Source of the DNA: Branchiostoma lanceolatum
Lineage: Eukaryota; Chordata; Leptocardii; Amphioxiformes; Branchiostomatidae
Direction: 5' to 3'
NCBI RefSeq assembly: GCF_035083965.1
Contig: NC_089732.1
Span: forward strand, 12,477,424-12,541,423
Length of the DNA: 64,000 nucleotides
A program made the translations under genes and the position numbers. The notes below the pieces were generated by a model. It saw only the letters and a program-made list of their open reading frames with translations, was not told the DNA's origin and ran no database searches. This document shows, piece by piece, positions 1-12,040 of this stretch (positions are counted from its first letter, which is position 1; every line of letters begins with the position of its first letter).

Positions 1-150
1 AACCGTTAACGTTTGTTGTACATAGTATTCTTATCGTGTCGACTTTACTGTATACGTTACTGTAAGCTGCGGTGCAATTCAATCTCTATGCCATTCTGTC
101 CCATGTTTTTTTATCATTAAACATTTTATCAATCAATCAATCCACCAGAA
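1..150 (+). repeat. Probable LINE-type 3' tail with (AATC)n end
   Basis: An AT-rich stretch ends in ATTAAA followed by a short run of AATC repeats at about 127-143. Non-LTR retrotransposons of the CR1/L2 type often end in such short tandem repeats. No coding part lies in the window, so the family cannot be fixed. Confidence 0.3.
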
Positions 151-344
151 TTTACGATCAGACTGCAAGGTAAGATGATAGGTACCTGTCATGTGATTTA
201 CATTTTCCAGGCTGATACCCCTTAGGTTTGAAATGCTTTTATTTAGTATTTGATGATACCTGACGAAATACCATTCTCTTCTGCAAAAATCAGCCCCAAA
301 CCACTATACACTATAGCTACTGGGCAACAGGTTTACATAGAAAT

Positions 345-905
345 AGAAGAAGAACTTTATTGCACGACTATTGTAGCAGGTACAAAGTATGGCAACAACA
401 GTTAATATAGAACAAGACATAAGTATGGAATAAAACTATTTGCTACAACAAAATGACTATCTTAGGTTTTACATGATTCAAGTTGGGCTAATTATGAGTA
501 TCATTATTTTTTCTAATAACAAAACAATCTTTTATACATTTGCCTATTTTAACACTGTGTGAGCTGTTGCATCTGAAGATAAAGTTAAATCTATCTGTAT
601 ACGTAGCATTGGGTGTCTTAAAATCTAAATTACTTTAATTGATAAAGGTGAATAACTTATCGCATAGGGCATCATATTTAGAGCATTCCATAATAAATTG
701 AAACTCATCTTTAATTCGATTTGGGCAGAATGGGCAAAACCTTTGGTCAGGAGCTACATTAAAGAGTCTACCTGTTTCTATATTCAATCTATGGCTACTA
801 ATTCTTAACTGTGTTATCGCTTTACGGATTTCAATATCATTAAAAGAACTTCTTCAATACGATATATTATGGCCCCATTCTGTCTCATTGATGCATTATC
901 GAAAT
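345..905 (-). mobile_element. LINE 3' part with ORF2 C-terminal zinc knuckle (5'-truncated)
   Basis: Read on the minus strand, about 790-655 encodes a cysteine knuckle (FCPFCPN, then a KDEFQFIMECSKYD-like stretch) typical of the end of CR1/Jockey/L2-type ORF2 proteins, then a stop. The 3' UTR continues to about 345 and ends in a CAATAAAG motif with TTC repeats. The last ~190 bp recur at 19034-19225 in the same orientation and a related end lies at 36170-36250 on the plus strand. The 5' end of ORF2 is missing, so this is a dead, 5'-truncated copy. Confidence 0.7.
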
Positions 906-1474
906 GATTTCAATTTGACAGGCCAGACACTAGTATGATTGTCTGACCGTACATTAGCGTGGAGGTCACCAGAGGTCTTCCAATCTAGTTCCTAGTTCTA
1001 GTTCTGTACGGCACACACTGGGATATAGTTGATGACCTACTACCTACTTTCTGAGACATGGATTACTGTGCCATACTGCGTCGTAGTCTGATTGAATCGC
1101 GCTTATAGCAGCCGCCCGTAACCAGTTAGCCCCTAGGGGCCATAAAAGTTTTTGACAGCGGGAGTTTGCGTTATACAGACTAATTGTGCTAGAATGACAC
1201 CAACCAACAAAATATAAAATGCACGCCAACGATTCCATTCCATGGAGTCCGTCTGAAGTAATTGGACGCTAGTCCCTACTAGATAGTCATTTTGCCAGCT
1301 TTGCATTTGATATTTCTAGTACATGTACGTAGGAATGATTCAGCCTTATTCTACTTAATATTCAGACTGTAAACACTCGGCAGACATTTCCGATGATTTT
1401 TGATTGTCAGACCTTTGGGTCAGACTCAGATGGCTGATCATGAGTGTATCTGATCTTTGGGTACCGCGTTGGTG
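906..1474. other. Non-coding spacer, nothing recognised
   Basis: No exon, repeat end or RNA gene is visible. A 64-codon minus-strand open frame at 1044-1238 has no recognisable composition or partner exon. Confidence 0.5.
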
Positions 1475-2175
1475 TCATGTGATGTATCCTTCACTCGATC
1501 TGCAATGAGATCTGTGTGACACATATGACTGGACTTTATTTTGTAATTGGAAATGATGACAGAATTTGATAGATAGAACTACAGTACTAGGATCACATAC
1601 TCGCGCATATACTTTCAAATACCTCTTCCGCACTCCAGAAGAGCTAGTTTTGATACCAAATGATGTGCCCTTCACTCGATCTGCAATGAGATCTGTGTGA
1701 CACATATGACAGGACTTTATTTTATAATTGCATATGATGATAGAAATGGTAGATAAAACTGCTAGGATTTTATATACGCGTATATACTTTAAAATACCTC
1801 TTCCGCGCTCCATCAGAGCTAGGTTTGATACCAAGTGATGTGCCCTTTACTCGATCTCCAATGAGATCTGTGTGGCACATATGCCTGGACATTTTCTTGT
1901 AATTGCAAATGATGATAGAAATGGTAGATAGAACTACTAGAATTATAAACTCGCGCATATACTTTCAAATACCTCTTCCGCACTCCAGAAGAGCTAGTTT
2001 TGATACCAAGTGATGTGCCCTTTACTCGATCTGCAAGGGGATCTGTGTGGCACATATAACTGGACTTTATTTTATAATTGCAAATGATGATGGAATTGGT
2101 AGATAGAACTGCTAGGATTTCATACTCGCGCATATACTTTCAAATACCTCTTCCGCACTCCAGAAAAGCTAGGTT
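1475..2175. repeat. Satellite-like tandem repeat, about 175 bp x 4
   Basis: Four head-to-tail units start near 1481, 1662, 1837 and 2012 (spacings 181, 175 and 175 bp). Each begins with a GATGTGCCCTT-like motif and contains CTCGATCTGCAATGAGATC and ACCTCTTCCGCACTCCAG. Several overlapping open frames across the array repeat the same peptide and are by-products of the repeat, not genes. Confidence 0.85.
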
Positions 2176-3700
2176 AAACAGACCGACTCTTTTATTGAGT
2201 TTGACCACGTTGGGAAAAAGCTACAAAAGATTTAGGTATCGTCTAATGGTGGCTGATGTAATACACCCACACTCTTATGCTGTGATAGCCACATAGGAAA
2301 TGTGCTGACGGGAAAGAAACTACGAAGAAGAGATATATTACTATTCAGAATGTCCGTACCACCAATTGACATGACTAACTACCAAAGATGCCTTCTAGAA
2401 GAGCCCGGTAGGGAACTGTCATTCCTATTTAGAATACCGATAAATCTTGATCTAGATCAGTAAAGTGTTTGAGATGTTGAGTAGGGAAGACATTGACACA
2501 AATGAATCTAAAACGTCTTGAAGTTACTTGTTCAGAGGACGACATCTGACAATGATGAAACTATGGCTCAGTACTGAATGAGAAGAGTGTACTCTTAACG
2601 GAAGAAGACATCGTGTTTTCTTTGCAAGATACCATAGATGGGAAGACAAGTGAAGTGTGATCAATGGTATCATCGGAATAGATTTTGAAGACACCTGAAA
2701 CGTTAAGCTTAATTCATGAGATGGTCCTTGAATTAAGCACAGCCTGTGATTCAAGGTGTTCATATTGATGATGATGCCTGACGTATTCAATTCTCTGTTC
2801 GTTTGATTACAGTTTGATTTACGTATCTCCTAATTCTAAAGCGATCCTCAAAAGACGAACCATGGTGAACTGTCCGTCAAGCTAACAGGGTGTGACAATC
2901 TCGTGCTTGTTGTCAGCACTCCAGTTGACCAAGCCAGTAGAAAGGCTCTACACGCCCTCTCTGTTACCTATTGATATGTCTACATGTATTAAATGCATTG
3001 TGGGGGTTAAGAACAAAATGTCAATAGTGTTTTAACTGGACCAAACTCTGGATGTGACCCGGAATGAAAGAAAGTTGACCTTTTCGTGCGAAAGTCTATT
3101 AGTAACTAAAAGAAACATGTGCATTTCATGCTTGAAAGCTGGATTGCCCACAACCCTTATTCATTCATACCCTTTGCTTTGTGGTGGGTGAAAGCCGAGT
3201 TTAACTTAATGACACTTTTGTGACCTCATGCGAAAGAGCAAAGAGTGTTATTACGTCTAGATATCCTCACGCCTACATCTACAAAGGTTAAAGTCAAGAG
3301 TGACGGGGATAGAATTGACTATCCTCTCAACGACAACGTAATCAAACTCTCCTCGTCATTTCCAAGTTCAATTCTTGTCAGAAGTTAGAGTCGTCTTCAA
3401 AAAATTTCGAAGGACGTCTTCTGAATCTTAATGAGTAATTCCTGATCCCCATACACATGTAAATGTATGCAAAGTCATATCTAGATGGGTAAGTAGCACA
3501 TTGGTAATGTTTACGATATTGGGTTATGGTTAATGCTCATTGATATATACAGCTTGTATGTCCACAGGGATTGCTGTATTGTATAGAAAAAATTATGACA
3601 TACTAGTATTAAGATTCAAATAAGTACCTACATATTTGCGATACTCTTACTTTTCCAATCGTAGCTTCACAGCATTTTCCCTTGAGAGAATATATATGCT
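2176..3700. other. Non-coding spacer
   Basis: Short open frames only (for example 2524-2790 on the minus strand), with no domain, splice context or repeat structure that I can support. Confidence 0.5.
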
Positions 3701-3704
3701 GGAC

Positions 3705-3985
3705 CAGGGCAATGGCCGAGTGGGTAAAGTGTTCGCCTTGCATTCGGTAGGTCGTGAGTTCGATCCTCAGCCGAGTCATACCAAAGACTCTAAAAATGGT
3801 ACATACTGCTTTCTCTGCTCAGCACTCAGCATTTGGGAAAGAGTATGGCAGTTAAACACACACCACTACCAGTGGACTAGCCCCCTGCTGTAGTGACTTA
3901 CACAAATGTGTGCCTACAGAAATGGAGATGGGCACCGCCCCTATGCATCTTATCAAGACGTCTGGAATACTTTTAAAAGAATCTC
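3705..3985 (+). repeat. tRNA-derived SINE
   Basis: An RNA polymerase III A box (TGGCCGAGTGG at about 3714) and B box (GAGTTCGATCC at about 3757) are spaced as in a Ser/Leu-type tRNA head. A non-tRNA body of roughly 200 bp follows. The A and B boxes are intact but the anticodon arm does not fold as a tRNA, so this is a SINE, not a tRNA gene. Confidence 0.7.
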
Positions 3986-5554
3986 TGCAATCAAGTATCA
4001 TCATTTCCCAGAGGAAGCCAAAAACTTACATTGATCACAACTTCCGCGAAAACCCTAATATAATCTGTACAAAGTAGGCTTTCAACAAATTGCATTATCG
4101 TGATTCATATTAACCTAAGATCAGTAAAACATTAGTTCATCTTGTTATATATGTCACAGTAACTAGATGCTTCGTGTCTGAAAAAGAATTAAAGTTATGT
4201 ATATGATATTTGTAATAAAATTATTCCAGATCTCATGTCAGCTATTCGACAATTGAAGTCTATTTGATTTCTTTCACGTTTGTACCTTATTACAGGTAGG
4301 CACTCAAAAATAATGAAAGTCATATTTTTATCTTTAATTGAGCAAATCTACTTATGCCGATACAGGATTATCAAAGAATTACTGTGTGACATACTTCCGA
4401 ATCGATGCTAATTGGGTAAACGCCTACGGTGATTAAGAGTAGGACAATTTACCGCCTAATGGGTTAAAGAGGAAACGCTGTAAAAGGAGGACGTTTTCGG
4501 AGTAGATGCTCAAGTATACGACTAAGTGCAAGGTTTTCTTGCACTTTGATGTACACAAATTATGGCTGTTGACACATCAGATTAGGCTAGCGGTTGAAAG
4601 CAGCTATAACCGTATGAAATCACACATCCCAGGAGGAAATGGCAGTTTTAAACAAGGTTTGAAAAGGAACTGCAATAAACAGGCGGCTATGGAATGGCCT
4701 ATGGCTTTCTTACTCACTGGTATATGACTGCAGCGGCTGGAAGATTTATTGTATTTCAGCCATAGGAAAGATTACCACGATCAGATAGAGAAGCGTAGAG
4801 GGAAGAATAGTGTCACAAACATGATCAGAGTCACCTATAAAGATACCACAAAGGGACCTGGCAGTAACATATAAATAGCTACGGACGTAAACGTAATTGT
4901 GCCTTTTATGGAGGAGTGTAAAGTATGAATTCTGCTTTGGGCTGTGACACAAGATTTAATGAAGTTTGCGAGTCATGTATCTCCTACAGTTCCGTGACGT
5001 GAATGAAAGTTTGTACAATCATGAAGAACCTAGCGCAAAGTTAGGGACAAAAGGGAGGAAAAGTTAGATGAATTTAAGAAAAGCTTGGAGTGATGATATC
5101 ATTAAAAAAAGAAGTACTTTAAAGGTAAAACGCTAAGAAACCTACTAAGAATGATATCATGGTATGTATGTTATCAGATGTATATATATATAGATATAAG
5201 GTATTTGAGGAGCTCTGGTGGAATCAGTGCCCCTTCGGCCCGGACCAACAGACTATACGACTCCTTTCTCCACTATACTATCCGTCTGTACAACAGACGA
5301 ATTCAGGATGTGTTATATTGTTGTTGTGTTAATGTCCTCGTTCTTGTTGTGTGTGGATAGATATGATTCGTAAGACCAACGCAATTCAGGAGTACATGCA
5401 TATTGTTTTTATAACATATGTGAATTCCTACCATGTTCATTCTAACAAATACAGATTGAAGATTGTAAAGGTTAAGTGTATAGTGTTCGACAATATCACC
5501 ACCACCACCACAACAACATATTTTAGATAGATTTAAAATAAGAATACTCGGGAC
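3986..5554. other. Non-coding spacer
   Basis: No gene supported. A short (CAC/CAA)n-type microsatellite lies near 5495-5520. Confidence 0.45.
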
Positions 5555-6440
5555 AAGTTGATAAAGGTTAGACATCCGGGTAGTAAGATAAGCCAGAAAT
5601 AGTTACTCAAGCAACTGAATAAAATTTTGAAAAAGTCAGACTGTTTCAAAATTTTATCCAGTTACTTCAGTAACTATTTTTGGCTTGAAATATTCGGGAT
5701 TGCATTTTACAGTGGTTCCTTTAGATGAACAACTAGGATACGCCATTGACAAGGATAATAGCTTCAAATATAGAATGCAATGGAGTTTTGGCAAGGGTCA
5801 CCACATGGTCAATGGCAACATGGGTCAGGGCACGGAAGGAATCATACATCCAATCCTATTCCACTGAGCTCCGCCAATTATACTATATTGAACTCGTCCC
5901 CTGACCTTCCCTCCCACGGAGAACATGGAGGTCGTAGGCAATCATGACGTCATTGGCAATCAGAAGGCAACGGAGAAAACCGAGGCAAGATACATGTTTT
6001 AAGATTCGTTGATAAAGGTTAGACATCCAGGTAATAAGATACGCCAACAACAATTACTCAAGCAACTGGATGAAATTCGAAACTTTTATCCAATTGCTTG
6101 AGTAACTATTCTTGGCGTATATCTTAAGATTGATACCCAAATAATGAAGATAAAGTATTGCCCTGATGAAAACATATCTAAAGATTGATATCTGAATACT
6201 GAAGATAAATTATTGCCCTGATGAAAACATATTTTATGATTGCTATCCAAATAATGATGATAAAGTATTGCCCTGATGAAAACATATTTAACGATTGCTA
6301 TCCAATTAATGATGATGAAGTATTGCCCTAATGAAAACATATTCAAAGATTGATGTCCTGACTATAAAGATAAAGAATTGCCCTTATGACAGACGGCCAT
6401 CGAAACGTCGGTTCTTGTTGAATCTGTGGTTGTTAATAAA
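5555..6440 (+). mobile_element. Composite of Penelope-like retroelement fragments
   Basis: Two related blocks (about 5555-5690 and 6005-6125) each begin with GATAAAGGTTAGACATCC and contain inverted copies of an ACTCAAGCAACTG-type sequence, so each can fold on itself. They are followed by short tandem repeats carrying CTGATGA and by a CATCGAAACGTCGG end at about 6398-6411. The same end sequence is seen in the repeats at 17975-18185, 34045-34407 and 37755-37935. The combination of foldback ends and a hammerhead-like CTGATGA...GAAAC core is known from Penelope-like elements. It is an old fragmentary copy with no coding region. Confidence 0.5.
6120..6390 (+). repeat. About 55-bp tandem repeat, 5 units
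   Basis: The unit is a GATTGATATCCAAATAATGA-like half followed by TATTGCCCTGATGAAAACAT. CTGATGA-type motifs recur near 6163, 6218, 6273, 6328 and 6382. The array looks like local amplification of the 5' part of the hammerhead-like motif of the adjoining Penelope-like fragment. Confidence 0.75.
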
Positions 6441-8386
6441 GAACTATTCAGCCATTAACCAACATGATAGAATAATTCACAAATAAAGACAAAGATCTTC
6501 CCTACCTACATTTGCACCAAATTTCAGATCATTTGAATGGAACTTGATGGAGCGTAAATAGAATAGTTTCAGGGTAGAAAACTAACTCAGATTTACAAAT
6601 TAATCAGTTTTGTGACGTTTAGGATAAGGGTTAAGATTATTCTTTATATATCTTTAGTAAATATATGTTTTATAAAGCCATATCATCTTCCAGCTGCTTA
6701 GAATAATTAATGAAGGATGTTTTCAATGAGGAAAAGACACCAGGCATCTTAGACAGCAACAAATGTTAACCTTAAGATAAGCTACATGATTTGATTAATA
6801 AACTGAGGATATATAGTCACATGAAACAGTAAAAATGTAATGGAAAGCTTTTCTTAAATGCAACATGTAACACAATTTGCGTAATGAAATGAATGCTGAG
6901 AAATCTAATTTTCTTGTAGGTAACATCTAATATATTGGACACGAAAAGTGTCTCTCATCATGATAAAAGAATTCGTCTACAAATATTGCATTATGATACT
7001 AAAACAAAAAGCGACATTGGTCCAATTTTTTAAATTCATTTATTTTTGTATTTATTTTTTCATATTTGATTTTTTTTCATATAACAAACGGAAAACAACA
7101 GAAAAACAAAAATGTATGGCACATAAGTCACATAAAAGGTCGCAAAATAACATCATAATCTGTACAAAACCCTATAAAGTAAATCAACAATAATACACAA
7201 AACTTTTGAATCAAACCAGAATTAAGGAGGTGACAAGTTACCTTCAAAAATAACAGTGATTATTGGAACAGATTCAATCAAATAAAGATAACATTGATCC
7301 TTAATCAAATCAAATATTTCCTAAGGAAAAGCCCAAAGTTTATCTGAGGTTTCGTGACTAAATGGAAAAGCACAATGAAAGATAGAAAACAGGTAAGATA
7401 TTACAAGGACACAGACATCGCAGATGCAGATCCAAGGATTGTATTTCTCGCTACGACGCCTTATCACAACTGTCATAATCACCCAATTTGGGTCTGTGCG
7501 CTGTGCAGGTATCTCTGTTTTACGACAGTAGAAAGAAAAACAAGTGTATAGTATGAACGATGAACGCTTTTAAAGCCATCCTGTAAGATACAACTTCAGA
7601 GTCGTGGACCACCCACAGAAACCCAGTGTCAATCGGCTAAAATAGAGGTAAAAAAGGAGCGGTCCAAACTGGATGTAAAGCATCCTACTTGACTGTAGAC
7701 TCTACTCTACTATAGTATGCGAGTTGGGGGATCAAGGAAATTTGTGAATGTTTGCGAAATCTAGAGCTACTTGATTGAAACCGTATCTTCAATATCACGT
7801 ACATGATATGCAAGTTGAGGGGATGAAAGAAACCTGTGAATGTTGGAGAGATCTAGTGCTACTTGATTGATATCGTGTCTTGAATATCACGTACTGTCAA
7901 TACTATCCATTAAAAAGCGTTATCATGGTTATCATGTGCAAAGCGAATACGTGTTTAGATAGCTTTGTAACGTTCTTTCTTATCACAGAGTTAGGCTATG
8001 AACATAGACCGCCTCTGTATTTAAGATAATCCTCTGCTTTTTATATAGTGTATAACCCAACTAAATTTGTCTAACAAACGTAAAAGCTACTTCTGTTAAC
8101 GCATTTGAGCATTGTAACCGTTCTTATTGTATATATTGTATATTGTTCAGTTACCAGAGCTAGCCCGTTATAATAGTATCCGGCTGGTTGAGCAGTCTTG
8201 GCTGTATGTCATCTTATAAAGCCTGATAGATCGAATCAAATCTTTTCAAAGGCCAAAGCAAGCAATCGCACAAATGGTGTAACTGGTCGACCCTGTGAAG
8301 TAGAGGACTACTATCTAACACTGAATAGATATCTTATACAATTTTAGTATATCTTTTCAACAATTAAATCCTTTTATCAGCCTTAC
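6441..8386. other. Non-coding spacer with one ~90-bp tandem duplication
   Basis: No exon supported. Within 7715-7895 a stretch of roughly 90 bp containing GCTACTTGATTGA and AATATCACGTAC occurs twice in tandem. Confidence 0.5.
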
Positions 8387-8773
8387 CTGAGAAATATCTC
8401 CGCATGGCTCTATGTTAAGATGCAAGGACGGAATGCCAATGGAGGAAGCAATGGCAGCTTGTCGTTGCAACTCTTGATTCCATCCCGTTGTCATCACCAT
8501 AGACAGTACGTGTTCATACATGGTAGTCATGGTCGTTAGGGTGTCCAACCCAGTGCTTAGACTAACCGTTTCTACATTGAGACCCGAAAACACGTCAACT
8601 GTACTCCGTTCGATAACTTTCCGAATGCTGCTCTTGTAAGAGTCATTGGAAGACAACAGACCTATTCGAAACCTCGTCACTTCAGAGATGTTTTCTGCGG
8701 TGAAGCATTCAACATTCGTTAAAGTGCAGGACAAAATTGTAACAAAGAAAATACCAGCACAGGAAGCCATCAT
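8387..8773 (-). CDS. Candidate first coding exon of a secreted or receptor protein
   Basis: On the minus strand a Met-Met start (8773 or 8770) is followed by a hydrophobic stretch (CAGIFFVTILSCTL) that reads as a signal peptide. About 105 residues of mixed alpha/beta character follow (for example FRIGLLSSND and IASSIGIPSLHLN). The frame runs into an excellent splice donor, CTCAG|GTAAGG, at 8387/8386, giving 129 codons ending in phase 0. The length and pattern recall the beginning of an extracellular periplasmic-binding-type domain, such as that of ionotropic glutamate receptors, but this is an impression only and no signature residue settles it. The open frame extends upstream to another Met at 8908. 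Further exons would lie at lower coordinates and I could not identify any in the window. It points away from the FABP array, so it marks the left neighbour of the cluster if real. Confidence 0.4.
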
Positions 8774-11700
8774 CTCCGATTTTTCTTTCAACGATGTTAC
8801 CGTTCTCAATCCATCCGAGAAGAACACTTCGGTGAGGCGCGTGTCTTGCTCCGTAGGTTGTGTATATTGGACAAGACTCTCAGCAGCAATGATGCACGGG
8901 GGTTTCACACGGCAGTTTCAGCGTACAGCTGCTATACACACTTGATATTGACCTGTAAATGCTACATGCAAACCGCATCATGTTTTAGACAACTGTAAAT
9001 TCCCGGACGCGCGTAGCTCTCCACGAGAGTCGTCACTAGACCACAGTAAGGCAACGCATTAAAAAAGCCTCTGAGCATGTACTCCGACATGTACGGCTTA
9101 GTCTAGACCATGTTAAAACGTGCCTCTGCTTAATAGTGTTGATCACACAGCCTGGTAATCCCTCGCCTTATGATGCGTGGACTTCCTGATGCGAAGCTTG
9201 CCTAGACCCAACTTAACAGGTTGTCTGTATTCATAGGGAACAGTCCAAGGGTGGCAGTTGTGATCAGCATATCGCAGAACCCGCGAGTGATCTTCTCCTG
9301 CACCCCGTAAAGCAGAGGACGAGATAAGGTCATCTGCTTGCCTGCTCTGACTAGCCTGGACTCCTCTTATGCTACAGAATGCCTACTTCTCGTGATCGGA
9401 AATCCCGTACTAGCCGTTACCACGACACATGCGTGAAGTGAAGATGAATATTCCTTTCCACGTCTGTGTGAGAGATGCAACGTCCCGCGAGGTCCACCAA
9501 ACGACGTGCAAAATCTTTCTAAATCAGCTAGATCAGCTACTTGGCAGAAAGATTGACGAACGGAATGGCAAATGAGTTTGGAAAATAGTATATGTGTGCG
9601 CGCATGCTGCCTGCATCTCATTGGTTGGAAGAGATTATGCGAGAGCGTGTCAGGACTGACGTTCGTCCGATAACTCCGTCTGGAAACTAAACACCGTCCA
9701 TGGAAACTACAAATAAGAGAGAGTTAACCGAAGGCACGCCTCCGATGAGTTTAGGTAGATTACTCTACAGGATGTATACAAATAATTTTTGTTGGTGGTG
9801 TTTCAAATGACTTAAAATTCTACAAAATTCTTACCCAACCCTAGTTTAGCAGCTAAGACAAAAACTACTAGTAACCCTATAACAGTACTTGACCATAGCA
9901 ACATCCTAGTCAGTTCGCAAAGAAGAAAAAACTGTCTGAAAACCAACCAACAAGCTGCAAACGTGACCTGTTTTATTCAGTGGAGGTAAAAAAATCGTTA
10001 ATGTGTAAACTCTTTGTACGAACAATTTGTACTGCTAGTGGTACTGCCTTATCTCTACACACTACTCAAGCGTCAAGCTCGTCTTCTACAGTGTAGGATC
10101 ATTCCTTGACTTTGACGGAGTCCAGAGCTTAGAGCTTTGTGGAAGAAATGGCGATAGGTTCCATTGGGATCACGCTCGGCTGTCCCCTCAAGGGTATGCA
10201 TCCCGTCAAATTGAGTTATCACTGCGAACAGTTGTGCCGGGGTTCTCACATGAGCACCCAAACTTTGGGTACGTGTCATGTAGATAGTTGATGGAGGTTC
10301 ACTGCAATTACACAAAGCATTGAACTATGCTGCTAAAGCAATCTTATCACTGTATTGTATCTGGCAACAGTAAACCCAGGTTTAGGTGCATATAGAAACA
10401 TAGTCTTTTGCGGTTCCTCGTCGCTACTTCATCCTCTGACATTGAACTTTATCAAGAAGCAATTTTTCTAGCCTTTTCACAAAGAGAACACAGTAACTGC
10501 CTACAGCAATTTGACATGATTCGGCCACACTTTTTGCAAGCTGTTGGAGCTTTAAACTCGTTTGCCAGCTCGCAGCAGAATCTACCCACTGAGGAAATGC
10601 ACGTTTGGGTAAAACGCCGGATTAGTATCCTAGCGAGATATCGTGATTGCCTACCGAAAGCTGTCAGCGCCATACTGCAAATGTAATCGTCAGCGGGGGA
10701 GAATCTAGTATGTAAAAGAAAAGATGAAGCAAAAAGCCCTGCAGGCGAAGAGAGAAACACTTAGAAATATGTTTTCAATCTTTTGGACTTCAGATCTGAT
10801 CTTGTCCATTTTTAGAACTAAAGCTTCGGCGACTCGACGCCTCATATGAGATCTTATCGACCCTTTTTTCTTACTCAGTAATGATCGTTTTGACGTTTTG
10901 TTGACGTCAAAAGATATGGGGATGCAAATCACATAGACAGTGTTTTCCATCAGCACACTAGCGCTGGTATCCTCTTAGTATTGATTTTTTCCCGGTTAAC
11001 TTGAAGGTGAACAACATTTGCGAAAAGAGATGCCGCCTTCCTCCAACTCATGTTTGTGTTTGAAAATGCATATATGGGATTTAAAGCTCGCTACGTATAC
11101 TAGAGGTAGATTTCAAGCAAATTTTCTATTTGTAGTCATTTAATCTATATATCGATATGCTTTTTTTCTCTTTTGTGCGAAAGAATAAAGATTGTTCAAC
11201 TCAAAGCAAAGTAGTCATAACTAATATTGCATAACGAAGGATTATGACACATGAGAAAGTAGTAAAATTACTTCTAGTCGATAGGCATGCCTATTCGCGG
11301 GTCAGATCATCGCAACAAACCACACACTGTCTATAGAGAATACGAATAAGTAGAACCCCCAGCTTGAGCTTGTCAAGTGGGATACTGCTTTAAATAATTT
11401 TGAATTGGACAGGATGATCCTTCATTAGGAGTGTTCATGCGTTCTCTTATCTCAGTTGCCTTCTACGTTATGACGTCACGCCCCTGACGTCATATGATAT
11501 ACATCTTATTTTGGTACAGCGCAGCTCAGTGTTGGGGTAAAGGATCTTATTTTGTGTACATAAACTACTCATGGTTCATAAACCAGTGATGTAAACAACG
11601 TATGAAGGCTCCCTGGCATACTGCGGTTTTTATCGGTAAAATACATATCGATTGATGTTTTATAGAAAAACGTCCCGTTGTGATTTTCTATTCTATCCAA

Positions 11701-12040
11701 ATATTTGTCGTCTAATATGGGCTGCGAATATCTAGAATTTGTATACACACTACAATCACGAACATTCTATTGTAGTAAAATATCAAGGCATGGAAATCTG
11801 TAGGAGTTTCCACCATCTTTGCAAAAACGCCGACCGGCAGGCTTTGCGCACAGGTCAAATGTCATGAAATTGAATCGTCCAATGGTGGTTCCCTAGCAAC
11901 GGCGTTCATTAGGTCACCAGGTCACAGGCTAAGGGTCGATTTCAAGATTGAATAACTCATAGCGTGGCGGTAGCTAGTACGATTCGGAGAGAACAGCTAG
12001 CAGAATCTACTCCACCTGAAAATCACAAACAGTCACAAAG
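8774..12040. other. Intergenic region before the FABP array
   Basis: This spacer separates the minus-strand candidate exon from G1, so it could hold divergent promoters. Open frames at 10073-10315 (-) and 10408-10686 (+) are uninterrupted but show no domain or splice signal I can defend. No repeat family is obvious. Confidence 0.45.
11888..11900 (+). promoter_or_regulatory. RFX X-box-like motif upstream of G1
   Basis: GTTCCCTAGCAAC lies about 140 bp before the G1 start codon. RFX factors bind imperfect inverted repeats of GTTNCC and RGYAAC. Comparable GTTGCC...GTTAC motifs sit at similar distances upstream of G3 and G5. Function is inferred. Confidence 0.3.

Noticed and set aside
6120-6390. 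CRISPR-like regular repeats
   Set aside because: The repeats are contiguous diverged tandem units in an animal genome without spacers.
8646-8945. 99-codon plus-strand open frame
   Set aside because: Antisense shadow of the minus-strand candidate exon, which has the better splice donor and leader.
10073-10686. Open frames at 10073-10315 (-) and 10408-10686 (+)
   Set aside because: Uninterrupted but without recognisable domain, convincing splice sites or neighbours. Chance frames cannot be excluded.
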